Assembly: GCF_003144315.1 (NCBI RefSeq)
Contig: NZ_MPDK01000007.1
Span: 1-64,000, forward strand
Source: Sulfoacidibacillus thermotolerans
GTDB lineage: Bacteria > Bacillota > Bacilli > Alicyclobacillales > SLC66
Length of the DNA: 64,000 nt
Direction of reading: 5' to 3'
A model generated the notes under the pieces. It was not told the origin of the DNA. It saw only the letters and a program-made list of their open reading frames with translations, and searched no databases. A program made the translations under genes and the position numbers. Shown here in pieces: positions 36,117 through 43,645 of this stretch (position 1 is the stretch's first letter; the number at the start of each line of letters is the position of its first letter).

Positions 36117-36869
36117 ATGGGAGAAGCTTTAGCAGCGATTGATTTATCGGCTAGTTTTGGAACACATAAAGTATTACATCATGTCTCCCTGCAGATGCCT
36201 GCAAACTGTGTCACAGCGATTATTGGTCCCCCGGGAAGTGGAAAATCGACGTTTATCCGCTGCTTAAATCGCCTGCATGAAACTGTGCCACGCGCGACGA
36301 TGTCAGGGACAGTTTTGCTTGGCGATGAAGATGTATACCGCATGGATGCAATCACGGCACGTCAAAAAATTGGCATGGTATTTGCTCAGCCCAATCCATT
36401 TCCCACGATGTCGATTTTTGAAAATGTGGCGATGGGCATTCAATTGCGAGATGGCAAACGTCAAACTTATTTATCAGAGGAAGTTGAGCGAGCCCTTGTG
36501 ATTGCAAATTTGTGGTCAGAAGTCAAGGATCGATTAAAAGAATCAAGTTCAAAATTGTCGGCCGGGCAACAGCAGCGCCTTTGTATTGCTCGTGCATTGG
36601 CACTTCAACCGGCCGTTTTACTCATGGATGAACCTGCATCTGTATTGGACCCTTTTTCCACCTTGCGGATCGAAGAATTGATTGATGAACTGAAAGATCG
36701 TTATACAATCGTTATTGTCACACACAACCTACAGCAGGCAGCGCGTGTGGCGGATCGCACGGCATTTTTTCTCGCTGGAGAAATGATCGAGCAAGGTACG
36801 ACCACTGAATTGTTTACAACGCCAAACGACAAGCGAACGGAAGATTATGTTACAGGGCGTTTTGGTTGA
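36117..36869 (+). CDS. pstB: Phosphate ABC transporter ATPase PstB, variant signature motif
   Basis: A 250-aa ATPase with Walker A GPPGSGKST, Q-loop AQPNPFP (PstB-specific), Walker B VLLMDEP and H-loop VTHNLQQAARVADRTAFF. The ABC signature is LSAGQQQR, with Ala149 where LSGGQ has Gly. GGGGGC is the ribosome site before ATG 36117. The cluster has no pstS or phoU, so the binding protein must be elsewhere or the system is atypical. The last 25 bases overlap the converging M23 gene. Confidence 0.85.
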   Translation: MGEALAAIDLSASFGTHKVLHHVSLQMPANCVTAIIGPPGSGKSTFIRCLNRLHETVPRATMSGTVLLGDEDVYRMDAITARQKIGMVFAQPNPFPTMSIFENVAMGIQLRDGKRQTYLSEEVERALVIANLWSEVKDRLKESSSKLSAGQQQRLCIARALALQPAVLLMDEPASVLDPFSTLRIEELIDELKDRYTIVIVTHNLQQAARVADRTAFFLAGEMIEQGTTTELFTTPNDKRTEDYVTGRFG

Positions 36870-37927
36870 ATATTTGCCTCTTTTTTAGGTGGATTGATTA
36901 CGGTTTGGGGTTTTCGTTCCCATTGTTTTAAAAGAGGGTACGGATCGAAAGCCCATTCTCTTGTTCCTGTGTCTTTATAAATCCCAAAATGCAAATGTGG
37001 AGGAAATTTTCCGGAAGTTCCGGGTTTTCCATATCCGCTGCTTCCCACATAACCTAGAACTTGACCGGGTCGAACGATAACGCCTTGTCGAATTCCACGT
37101 GCATATGCGGAGAGATGAGCGTAATAAAAATACGTATTGTCTGCAGCGCGTAATCCGATTCTCCAGCCGCCCAAACGGTTCCAGCCAATCAGTTCAATAT
37201 ATCCATAACATGTGCTCAGCACAGGCGTTCCATAACTTGCAAAGATGTCCGTGCCTTCATGGATGCGACGACCTCCAAAATTACGCCCTTCTCCCCATGT
37301 GTCTCGATAGGAATAACTGTAGCGTTTATGAACTGGAAACATACGCTCGTTTAATTGCGTAGTGCCAAAATATTTAAATACGTGACTGAGTGCTAAGATG
37401 CGCTCAACGGAGGTTCCGTTTTCAAACTGCTTCCACAATTCGTTGCTTTGATCTTGTTCGGTAGGTCCCCCTTGACGCAACCAAGCTGCAATGGCGGATA
37501 CGCGATCATAAGGGTTATTCTGGTCCGCTTTGCCATCTTGGTCTCCATCTACTCCACGCCCGTCAAATAAACGAATACGTTTTGCGTTAAGATCATTTTC
37601 AACTGGGTTAAATAACCCTTGCCATTCATGTTGCGAAAAGCGATATCCAGAGATAAACATAGGTACACCTTGTGGGCGTGTTACCCCTGCAGGAGGTTTT
37701 GTCGTAGCGCCATATACATCGAGTCCGGCAAGAAGTGACCAATGCACCCCATATTTGGCTTCTGCTCGTGTATACCAAAGAGGGATTGCTGATTTGGCTT
37801 GTGAGGATACGACCTCTGCATGTACATCGCCAGGGGTCGAGATCAGGATAAGTAAGAGACCTGCGAGCACCCATAGCCATATTTTTGGATCGTTTCGTTG
37901 TGATGTCTGTCGCTTACTTTTGATCAA
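36845..37927 (-). CDS. Secreted M23 peptidase (LytM-type) with an N-terminal lysozyme-like region
   Basis: A 360-aa exported protein. Residues 15-38 form a signal sequence ending near DVHA. Residues 50-200 (PLWYTRAEAKYGVHWSLLAGLD, DGDQDGKADQNNPYDRVSAIAAWLR) look like the non-catalytic lytic-transglycosylase-like region found before M23 in some Bacilli. The C-terminal M23 domain keeps the zinc ligands in HEGTDIFA and HLHFGIY. The likely start is TTG 37927, with a weak ribosome site. Role: peptidoglycan cross-link hydrolysis, possibly in sporulation (inference). Confidence 0.82.
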   Translation of the reverse strand: MIKSKRQTSQRNDPKIWLWVLAGLLLILISTPGDVHAEVVSSQAKSAIPLWYTRAEAKYGVHWSLLAGLDVYGATTKPPAGVTRPQGVPMFISGYRFSQHEWQGLFNPVENDLNAKRIRLFDGRGVDGDQDGKADQNNPYDRVSAIAAWLRQGGPTEQDQSNELWKQFENGTSVERILALSHVFKYFGTTQLNERMFPVHKRYSYSYRDTWGEGRNFGGRRIHEGTDIFASYGTPVLSTCYGYIELIGWNRLGGWRIGLRAADNTYFYYAHLSAYARGIRQGVIVRPGQVLGYVGSSGYGKPGTSGKFPPHLHFGIYKDTGTREWAFDPYPLLKQWERKPQTVINPPKKEANIQPKRPVT

Positions 37928-38185
37928 GCGCTGTCACCCACTTTCAAGTCATTCGATCGATGTAAGTGAATATGATTCTGAACCAGTACGACCTTACAAG
38001 AAGATCGCGCATATCTAGTTTGCAAAGGGGACGTACATTTCAGCCATCCAAGTTTTACTGAATAAATGAATGAAATTGGTAAAATGATGTAGGCGATTGA
38101 GTGGGTGTTTTTGCATAGAGAGTGTTTTGCAGAGGGTACACTATTGCTTGGATTTACATTTAAAAGTTCGGAGGGGGATTTTTCC

Positions 38186-38725
38186 ATGCAACAGCAAATT
38201 CAGCAACAGTTGCAACGAGTGAATCAAATGTGCTCGCAAGCGGTTTCGTTGTCACAACAAATCGCAAATGAGGTTCAACAATTGCAACAAAATTTCTCAA
38301 GTTATGCATATGGGTATCAGCCTTCTTATAGCTCTGTCGGCTCATACCAACCTTCTTATGCACAAGGGACTTCAGGTGGGCAATATTCATCAATCAATCA
38401 AGTCATGAGTGCCGATCGTCAAGCGATGCAAGACGAATATTCGCCTAGTTATCGCAATTACAATGTGCAAAATCCGAGTTATGCGGCCTCGCAGAGTGTG
38501 AATTATTCTAGTCAAGTCAACCCGAGCGCACTACAATCTGTGATGAATGCAGATCGCCTCTCACCGAGCACGGGTCTTGGCAGTGCTCAACAAAGCAATG
38601 CCCAGCAAGGTAGCAATTATGCAAACGCAGCGAATTATGGATCCTCCTATAACAATCAAATGGATGGATCTTATCAAACAATCAGTTCTGTCATGCAGGC
38701 TGATCGGCAATCATCTATGATGTAA
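38186..38725 (+). CDS. Q/S/Y/N-rich protein with three VMxADR repeats
   Basis: A 179-aa low-complexity protein. ATG 38186 follows GGAGGGGG (38170-38177). Residues 1-37 form a Gln-rich amphipathic helix with QQQIQQQLQRVNQMCSQAV. Two YQPSY boxes follow near 44-58. A short motif then recurs three times at about 68-79, 115-126 and 165-176 (INQVMSADRQ, LQSVMNADRL, ISSVMQADRQ). The last copy is five residues from the C terminus. No signal peptide or membrane helix. Composition resembles spore-coat or exosporium proteins of Bacilli, but I recognise no family. Confidence 0.65.
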   Translation: MQQQIQQQLQRVNQMCSQAVSLSQQIANEVQQLQQNFSSYAYGYQPSYSSVGSYQPSYAQGTSGGQYSSINQVMSADRQAMQDEYSPSYRNYNVQNPSYAASQSVNYSSQVNPSALQSVMNADRLSPSTGLGSAQQSNAQQGSNYANAANYGSSYNNQMDGSYQTISSVMQADRQSSMM

Positions 38726-38743
38726 AAAGTAAATGAATTTTTG

Positions 38744-38777
38744 CGGCAGATAGAAAGGTTCATTCGTCTATCTGCCG
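38744..38777 (+). terminator. Terminator after the repeat-protein gene
   Basis: Perfect 11-bp arms CGGCAGATAGA (38744-38754) and TCTATCTGCCG (38767-38777), then TTTTTATG. Confidence 0.85.
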
Positions 38778-38912
38778 TTTTTATGTCTAAAATAAGTTCT
38801 TTCCCTTCCACTACAGATGCAGGATTTGAAATTCGTAGTATGATAAGTGACGTAACTTCATCTAATTGCATTGGAACTATAGGTTGATCTGGGGAAGGGA
38901 AGAGATGGATTG

Positions 38913-39632
38913 ATGAGTCAGTTTCAAGTGAAATTATTGCGCTATACAGATCCAGATCGTCGCTCACTTGCACATGCTGCGGCTGTCTACCTAGGGAAAG
39001 AAGACGTAGACAATGTGAAGCGACCTTTAAGTATTATACGTAAAGGCGATACTTTGGCCATTTTTCGAGGTGAATCCGCACGCTTTGAATTTTATACCTC
39101 TAAAGTTGTTTATGACCATCTTATTACGTATACGACGTTGAACATGCGTGCTTGTGGAGGTTTGCGAGCGAATGAAGCAACCGTGTTTATTCCACCAGGC
39201 GAGGATTCAGATCCCATCTATCAACAGTTGGGAGAAGCACATTTGAGCGCTTATCGACAACTTGTACATGGCCTTGATCCACAGACAGAAGACCCGATTG
39301 CAAAAAAACGACTACAGGCAGCTCGTTATATTGCCCCTGTGTCAGTACAACTTCATTATGTTCTTGATGTCAACTTTGCGACATTGATCGAAGCGATGTT
39401 TCCACAACGTATCTGGAGTCCTGGGGCACAATACGATACTCGCAAGGTAGTGCAAGAAATGTTTCGACTCGTTCATGAACAAGACCCAGAACTATGGGAT
39501 CTTGTGTATGAATATTATGGTCCAGAAGCGTATGCCTGGAAGAGGTTGCGCAGCAAATTAAAACGCGAACGCCCTGAATTATTCGACCAAATTATGAAGG
39601 AATTTGGTGGTGTTCGTTCGATGTGGGATTGA
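38913..39632 (+). CDS. ThyX-superfamily protein with a degenerate signature
   Basis: A 239-aa protein whose second half aligns by eye with flavin-dependent thymidylate synthases: RYIAPVSVQLHYVLDVNFATLIEA and then AQYDTRKVVQEMFRLV, at the spacing of the ThyX active-site helices. The segment that should read RHRxxSxNExSxRY instead reads NMRACGGLRANEAT (residues 77-90), losing the RHR triad. The N-terminal 50 residues (HAAAVYLGKEDVDNV) fit the ThyX start. ATG 38913 is chosen over TTG 38910. It may be a ThyX paralogue with another function, or a non-canonical enzyme. Confidence 0.65.
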   Translation: MSQFQVKLLRYTDPDRRSLAHAAAVYLGKEDVDNVKRPLSIIRKGDTLAIFRGESARFEFYTSKVVYDHLITYTTLNMRACGGLRANEATVFIPPGEDSDPIYQQLGEAHLSAYRQLVHGLDPQTEDPIAKKRLQAARYIAPVSVQLHYVLDVNFATLIEAMFPQRIWSPGAQYDTRKVVQEMFRLVHEQDPELWDLVYEYYGPEAYAWKRLRSKLKRERPELFDQIMKEFGGVRSMWD

Positions 39633-39764
39633 TTGTGGCCAGTGTACGAGTAACTCGTGAACAAGCCATTCAGATGCACGACAACAACAGTACACGGATA
39701 CAATAAATCATGTGAACGCTTGGTGTAAAAGCAATCGGCTTGCGCAAATTGAGAAATTTGGAGG

Positions 39765-39793
39765 TTGCAAATTACATCTTGTGGTCTTATACT
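39765..39793 (+). promoter_or_regulatory. speD promoter
   Basis: TTGCAA (39765-39770), a 17-base spacer and TATACT (39788-39793). The start near 39800 leaves a leader of about 160 bases before speD. Confidence 0.7.
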
Positions 39794-39799
39794 AACACT

Positions 39800-39959
39800 C
39801 GTACCTCTTACAGAGAGTGAAGTAGTCACATTATAGGAACCAGCATCCTCTTAAAGGGTTAGGACCTCACAGGACTAACTTTCCCCCGTGGTGGATGGCG
39901 GAGGTCCCGCCATGCTTGGGAGGGCATGGGATTTTCATGATAAAGGGGGATGTTTTGGT
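39800..39959 (+). promoter_or_regulatory. Structured speD leader, candidate cis-regulatory RNA
   Basis: Pairings seen by eye: stem A, GGACCTC (39862-39868) with GAGGTCC (39901-39907); stem B, ATGGCGG (39895-39901) with CCGCCAT (39907-39913); stem C, CCATGC (39910-39915) with GCATGG (39924-39929). A excludes B, and B excludes C, so A+C and B are alternative states. TCCCCC (39882-39887) can pair with GGGGGA (39945-39950) and hide the ribosome site. No known riboswitch class was recognised. Confidence 0.5.
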
Positions 39960-40346
39960 ATGGATACAGCTGGACGTCATGTAATTGCAGAACTATGGGG
40001 TTGCAAAGCCGATACATTGAATGATCTTCAAGGCATTGAACGAGGGATGGTTACTGCGGCGCTTGAGTCTGGCGCAGAAGTGCGTGAAGTCGCTTTTCAT
40101 AAATTTGCTCCACAAGGTGTAAGTGGCGTAGTCATTATATCCGAATCACATTTGACGATTCATAGTTTTCCCGAGCATGGATATGCAAGCATCGATGTTT
40201 ATACATGTGGGGATCGCATCGATCCAAATGTTGCGTGTGATTTCATTACCAAGGCATTAGGAGCAACACGTCGAGAATCTGTAGAATTGCCGCGCGGAGT
40301 AGGGCCGATTGCGGTGGGTCAGCAAAAAATTGAAGTGTTAAGCTAG
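39960..40346 (+). CDS. speD: S-adenosylmethionine decarboxylase proenzyme
   Basis: A 128-aa class 1B SpeD that cleaves itself to form a pyruvoyl group and gives decarboxylated SAM for spermidine synthesis. The cleavage site lies in [10 protein letters not shown] with the pyruvoyl Ser at residue 63; His68 and Cys83 (VYTCG) are the other active-site residues. ATG 39960 follows AAAGGGGGA (39942-39950) at about 9 bases; the open frame extends upstream through the structured leader but is not used. The partner speE lies 17 kb away. Confidence 0.95.
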   Translation: MDTAGRHVIAELWGCKADTLNDLQGIERGMVTAALESGAEVREVAFHKFAPQGVSGVVIISESHLTIHSFPEHGYASIDVYTCGDRIDPNVACDFITKALGATRRESVELPRGVGPIAVGQQKIEVLS

Positions 40347-40390
40347 TTGAAGCGCTTGTTCGCTTTGCTAGATAAAATTTGAGCGAGAAG

Positions 40391-40422
40391 AAAAGAGCGG
40401 TAGCAGAATGCTTCGCTCTTTT
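40391..40422 (+). terminator. speD terminator
   Basis: AAAAGAGCG (40391-40399) pairs with CGCTCTTTT (40414-40422), with a small inner GCA/TGC stem, then TTGTG. Confidence 0.75.
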
Positions 40423-40483
40423 TGTGTTGTCCGCCAAGCCGGGCGGATTTTGAGTATATAGTTAGAGACATCGAGTTTTGCGG

Positions 40484-40948
40484 TTAGATATGCCTCGCGC
40501 TTGTCATGTGTGAACGGACTGACACAGATCGTACAGCGAGGGGTTTCCCGTTGCCTGCGTCGACGATCACAAGATGACGGACTTCTGAGTTTTCGACAAG
40601 TACGAGATAGACGAGGTTGTGGCGAACCGCATGTAGGCTAACATCTTTGCATTCTGTGCCAGGGAAGCGTTCGAGTGCGGCCTTTTTCGCTACGTCTGCA
40701 GATATTTTGGCGTAGGGAGAAAGTACTTGGCTATATGCTTCGCGCCCAGCTTTTGCTGCTTTTATGACGGTTTCTTGGTTGACCTGCACACTGCTTTCGA
40801 TGCGGACGGGTTCGGGTCTGCCAGGTGGTGTTGACGGTCGCATTTCACTCGCGTGTGAGGGAGCGGCGAAGAGCACAAAGAGAGCGGTGCTAAGAAAGGT
40901 CATTTGAAAAATGTTTCGCGTGCGGGGAACGCTGAACTTCAGTGTCAT
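40484..40948 (-). CDS. Exported PepSY-domain protein
   Basis: A 154-aa protein with an N-terminal signal sequence (FQMTFLSTALFVLFAAPSHA) and a Pro-rich spacer. Residues from about 82 form a single PepSY domain: ISADVAKKAALERFPGTECKDV, then YLVLVEN and VIVDAGNGKPLAV. PepSY domains are often inhibitory or sensory parts of cell-wall or metal proteins. ATG 40948 has GGGAG about 9 bases upstream. It diverges from the NicO-like gene. Confidence 0.75.
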   Translation of the reverse strand: MTLKFSVPRTRNIFQMTFLSTALFVLFAAPSHASEMRPSTPPGRPEPVRIESSVQVNQETVIKAAKAGREAYSQVLSPYAKISADVAKKAALERFPGTECKDVSLHAVRHNLVYLVLVENSEVRHLVIVDAGNGKPLAVRSVSVRSHMTSARHI

Positions 40949-41093
40949 AACAATGGTCTCCCTTCTCTGACTTTGCGCTGGGTTGACACCTGTTTAGAAT
41001 GTCCATTCCTACGCAGACTATGTAGAACAGAGGGGAGTTCAGACTAAAAATAAATCGTACTAATTACTATTTACAAAAGGAGGTTGATTGAGT

Positions 41094-41123
41094 ATGATAG
41101 ATAGCGTAATCATTTTAATCTAG
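41094..41123 (+). CDS. Possible 9-codon leader peptide before the NicO-like gene
   Basis: ATG 41094 lies 10 bases after the strong site AAAAGGAGG (41075-41083) and encodes MIDSVIILI, ending in TAG at 41121-41123. The stop overlaps the ribosome site of the next gene (starts 41139). It could couple or regulate translation. It may also be chance. Confidence 0.35.
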   Translation: MIDSVIILI

Positions 41124-41138
41124 AGGGGAGTGATCACG

Positions 41139-42041
41139 ATGGATATTAATTTGTGGAATCCATCGGGACATTTGTCTGTTCTGGCTATTCTCATTACAGC
41201 ATTGCTTTTAGGAATGGTACATGGCATAACGCCTGATGAGCATACGTGGCCGATCACATTTAGCTACTCTGTAGGCAGTTATTCGAGTCGTGGAGGACGC
41301 AAGATGGGATTTTTATTTTCACTTGCGTTTACTTTTCAGCGGGCACTTGCATCAGAACTCGCTTTTCTTGCATTGTCGCAATTTGAATTCGCGAATCGCT
41401 GGGGTTATGAGGTTTATTTTGTGGTAGGAATTGTAATGTGGTTATCAGGTTTATATATACTGAATCGCGGGACTGCATGGCATTTGTTTGATTTTGGACA
41501 TCGTCATGCACACGCTCAGACTGCAGAACCTGCGCAAGAACCACGGCCTTTGCCGCGTTATATGCCTCTTGTACATGGCTTTATTGCCGGATGGGGAGTG
41601 GGTGCTTTTGCAGTCATCATTTATACAGTGTTAGCTCCACAAATGCCAACGGTATGGGTCGGCTGGGTTCCAGGTGCGCTTTTTGGACTGGGCACAATGC
41701 TTATGCAAGTCGTTCTTGGCGGATTATTTGGTGCCTGGATGAGCCGGAGGCACTTACCTGAATCAGTTCGTGTATATGTTGCAAGGAAGATGAGTGGTAG
41801 AACGTTAGCAGGTGGAGGCATTGGCTTTATCATCGTTGCCTTGTTAGGCATCTTATTTCCGACTGTCATCAGCAACCTTGCAGTTGTAACGCCATTACAC
41901 ATTCATAATTTGCACAACCTGGGTGTTGGCTTCTTTTTAGCGGTCATCTTACTTTTCTCTGTAGCAACATGGGCATTTTGGAAAAGTGTGCGCGAAGGTG
42001 CGCATTTGAGTGAGCGGCAAATTGCAAAAAGCCATGCATAA
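41139..42041 (+). CDS. NicO/HupE-like metal transporter family membrane protein
   Basis: A 300-aa membrane protein with about seven helices. The first helix carries HGITPDEHTWPITFSYSVGS, a variant of the H-x4-D-H metal motif of nickel/cobalt permeases. A His-rich loop (FGHRHAHAQT) follows near residue 125, and PLHIHNLHNLGVG near 265. ATG 41139 follows AGGGGAG (41124-41130). Nickel, cobalt or another divalent metal is likely; the direction of transport is not decided. The cobalamin gene cbiB is far off. Confidence 0.65.
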   Translation: MDINLWNPSGHLSVLAILITALLLGMVHGITPDEHTWPITFSYSVGSYSSRGGRKMGFLFSLAFTFQRALASELAFLALSQFEFANRWGYEVYFVVGIVMWLSGLYILNRGTAWHLFDFGHRHAHAQTAEPAQEPRPLPRYMPLVHGFIAGWGVGAFAVIIYTVLAPQMPTVWVGWVPGALFGLGTMLMQVVLGGLFGAWMSRRHLPESVRVYVARKMSGRTLAGGGIGFIIVALLGILFPTVISNLAVVTPLHIHNLHNLGVGFFLAVILLFSVATWAFWKSVREGAHLSERQIAKSHA

Positions 42042-42092
42042 ACTTTGTTGCTTACTTCGCGCACAAGCGGAGGAGGCATGGGTTGTAGGGAA

Positions 42093-42473
42093 TTACGTGT
42101 ATCCTCCAGCGCTCTTGATGATGTGAACGACGCGATCGACTAAATTTTCGGGGGCTACGACAGTGAGTCCCCAGTTGTAGCCTGTTACGATTCCAAAACC
42201 ATCTGCCATCCCACTTGAAACTGGATCTGCAGCTTTTGCTATTCTTTGATTAAGCGATGTACTTCTCGTATTGCCTGTAAGGATCGCAAGGCTTGGGATG
42301 TCACCTGAAAGAGGATTGCGGATTTCTTCTCCTTCAAATGGTCCTTCAGTGATTTCATTAATTGCAACATCGCGAATACCTAGTGAGTGGATTTTTTTGG
42401 CTGCGCCCTCAGCTTCTTCACGCGATCGAAAAGACGATAAGACTGCGCGTGTATTTTTGGGGAGTGTTGTCAT
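42093..42473 (-). CDS. General-stress-type small alpha/beta protein
   Basis: A 126-aa soluble protein. Its start VLSSFRSREEAEGAAKKIHSLGI resembles the fold of Gsp17M/YflT-like proteins, in which a ferredoxin-like unit is repeated. The C-terminal NWGLTVVAPENLVDRVVHIIKSAGG fits the same unit. ATG 42473 is preferred because AGAGAGG lies 9 bases upstream, whereas ATG 42482 touches that site. Function unknown. Confidence 0.6.
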   Translation of the reverse strand: MTTLPKNTRAVLSSFRSREEAEGAAKKIHSLGIRDVAINEITEGPFEGEEIRNPLSGDIPSLAILTGNTRSTSLNQRIAKAADPVSSGMADGFGIVTGYNWGLTVVAPENLVDRVVHIIKSAGGYT

Positions 42474-42604
42474 CTGGGACATCCTCTCTTATAGACTTGA
42501 GATGAAGTAAAGCTTCTCCTTCTTTGTGTACAAGCATGCATGGAAGACTTAGGGGTTGTAATTTAATTGTGAACCGTGTATACTACAACTTGTTTGAACA
42601 AGTC

Positions 42605-42679
42605 GGGACCGTAGCTCAATGGGAGAGCACTGCGCTGGCAGCGCAGGGGTTGTGGGTTCGAGTCCCATCGGTTCCACCA
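42605..42679 (+). tRNA. tRNA-Ala (GGC)
   Basis: Acceptor arms GGGACCG and CGGTTCC pair (one G-T), followed by ACCA encoded in the DNA. The D-arm is GCTCAATGGGAGAGC, the anticodon loop CTGGCAG gives GGC, and the T-arm is GTGGGTTCGAGTCCCAT. 75 bases. Confidence 0.96.
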
Positions 42680-42685
42680 TGAATT

Positions 42686-42762
42686 GGAACTGTGGTGTAG
42701 AGGCCTAACATGCCTGCCTGTCACGCAGGAGATCGCGGGTTCGAATCCCGTCAGTTCCGCCA
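42686..42762 (+). tRNA. tRNA-Asp (GTC)
   Basis: Acceptor GGAACTG pairs with CAGTTCC, followed by GCCA. The anticodon loop CTGTCAC gives GTC. The T-arm is CGGGTTCGAATCCCG. 77 bases, six bases after tRNA-Ala, so both share a transcript. Confidence 0.96.
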
Positions 42763-42767
42763 TAGAT

Positions 42768-42807
42768 GCGCGGTAGCTTCTTCTAGATTCGGTTGAAGCT
42801 GCCGCGC
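42768..42807 (+). terminator. tRNA operon terminator
   Basis: GCGCGGTAGCTTC (42768-42780) pairs with GAAGCTGCCGCGC (42795-42807) with one G-T wobble, then TGTTTTC. Confidence 0.8.
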
Positions 42808-42931
42808 TGTTTTCTATTCATGCTAAGGGTTCTCTCTATAGCACTTGTTATTTTAGGAGAGATTCGGATACGATATACGCAATCATACAAAAAGAGAAGT
42901 AAAAATTACAAAGATGGTGAGGTTGATTTTG

Positions 42932-43633
42932 ATGCACCATATTTTGGTAGTAGATGATGAAGAGCCGATTGCTGATATTTTACGTTTCCAATTAGAAAAG
43001 GCAGGATATCGCGTGTCTGTGGCACAAGATGGTGAAGAGGCAGTTCGATTTTTGGAAAACCCAGCGCATGGAGTGGAACTTGTTCTGCTGGATCTGATGC
43101 TCCCCAAAAAGGATGGATTTGAAGTTTGTAAAGAAGTCAGGCAATTTTCGAGCGTTCCGATCATTATGTTAACTGCTCGCGATGCAGAATTAGATAAAGT
43201 ACTCGGGTTAGAGCTTGGTGCAGATGACTATGTGACGAAGCCGTTTAGTGCACGTGAATTATTGGCCAGAGTTAAAGCGAATTTGCGGCGCCAAATCGTG
43301 TTACATGATGATGGGGATCTCGGTCGCAAAGAGCAACTCCAATATGGGGGGCTTATTATTGATCCAAAGACAATGCAAGTATTTCGAGATGGAATAGAAA
43401 TTGTACTGACCCATCGAGAATTTGAACTTTTATTATATATGGCGCGACATCCTGGTGTAGTATACTCTCGCGAGCAATTATTGCAGGACGTTTGGGGATA
43501 TGATTACCTTGGTGATGAACGCACAGTAGATGTTACCATTCGCCGGTTGAGAGAAAAACTAGAAGAAGATCCAAGTAATCCTGTTTATATATTGACGCGT
43601 CGCGGAGCGGGATACCTTTTTCGACGCAGTTAG
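42932..43633 (+). CDS. walR: Response regulator WalR (YycF)
   Basis: A 233-aa OmpR-family regulator, essential in many Bacilli for cell-wall homeostasis. The receiver domain has ILVVDDEEP, the phosphoacceptor Asp54 in [15 protein letters not shown] and [13 protein letters not shown]. The C-terminal winged helix has [17 protein letters not shown] and [17 protein letters not shown], typical of WalR. ATG 42932 is placed 9 bases after GAGG. Starts the walRKHIJ operon. Confidence 0.95.
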   Translation: MHHILVVDDEEPIADILRFQLEKAGYRVSVAQDGEEAVRFLENPAHGVELVLLDLMLPKKDGFEVCKEVRQFSSVPIIMLTARDAELDKVLGLELGADDYVTKPFSARELLARVKANLRRQIVLHDDGDLGRKEQLQYGGLIIDPKTMQVFRDGIEIVLTHREFELLLYMARHPGVVYSREQLLQDVWGYDYLGDERTVDVTIRRLREKLEEDPSNPVYILTRRGAGYLFRRS

Positions 43634-43645
43634 GTGCAAAAAATC

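Noticed and set aside
39888-39959. 24-codon N-terminal extension of speD
   Set aside because: SpeD proteins start at MDTxGRH-like sequence, and the extension falls in the structured leader.
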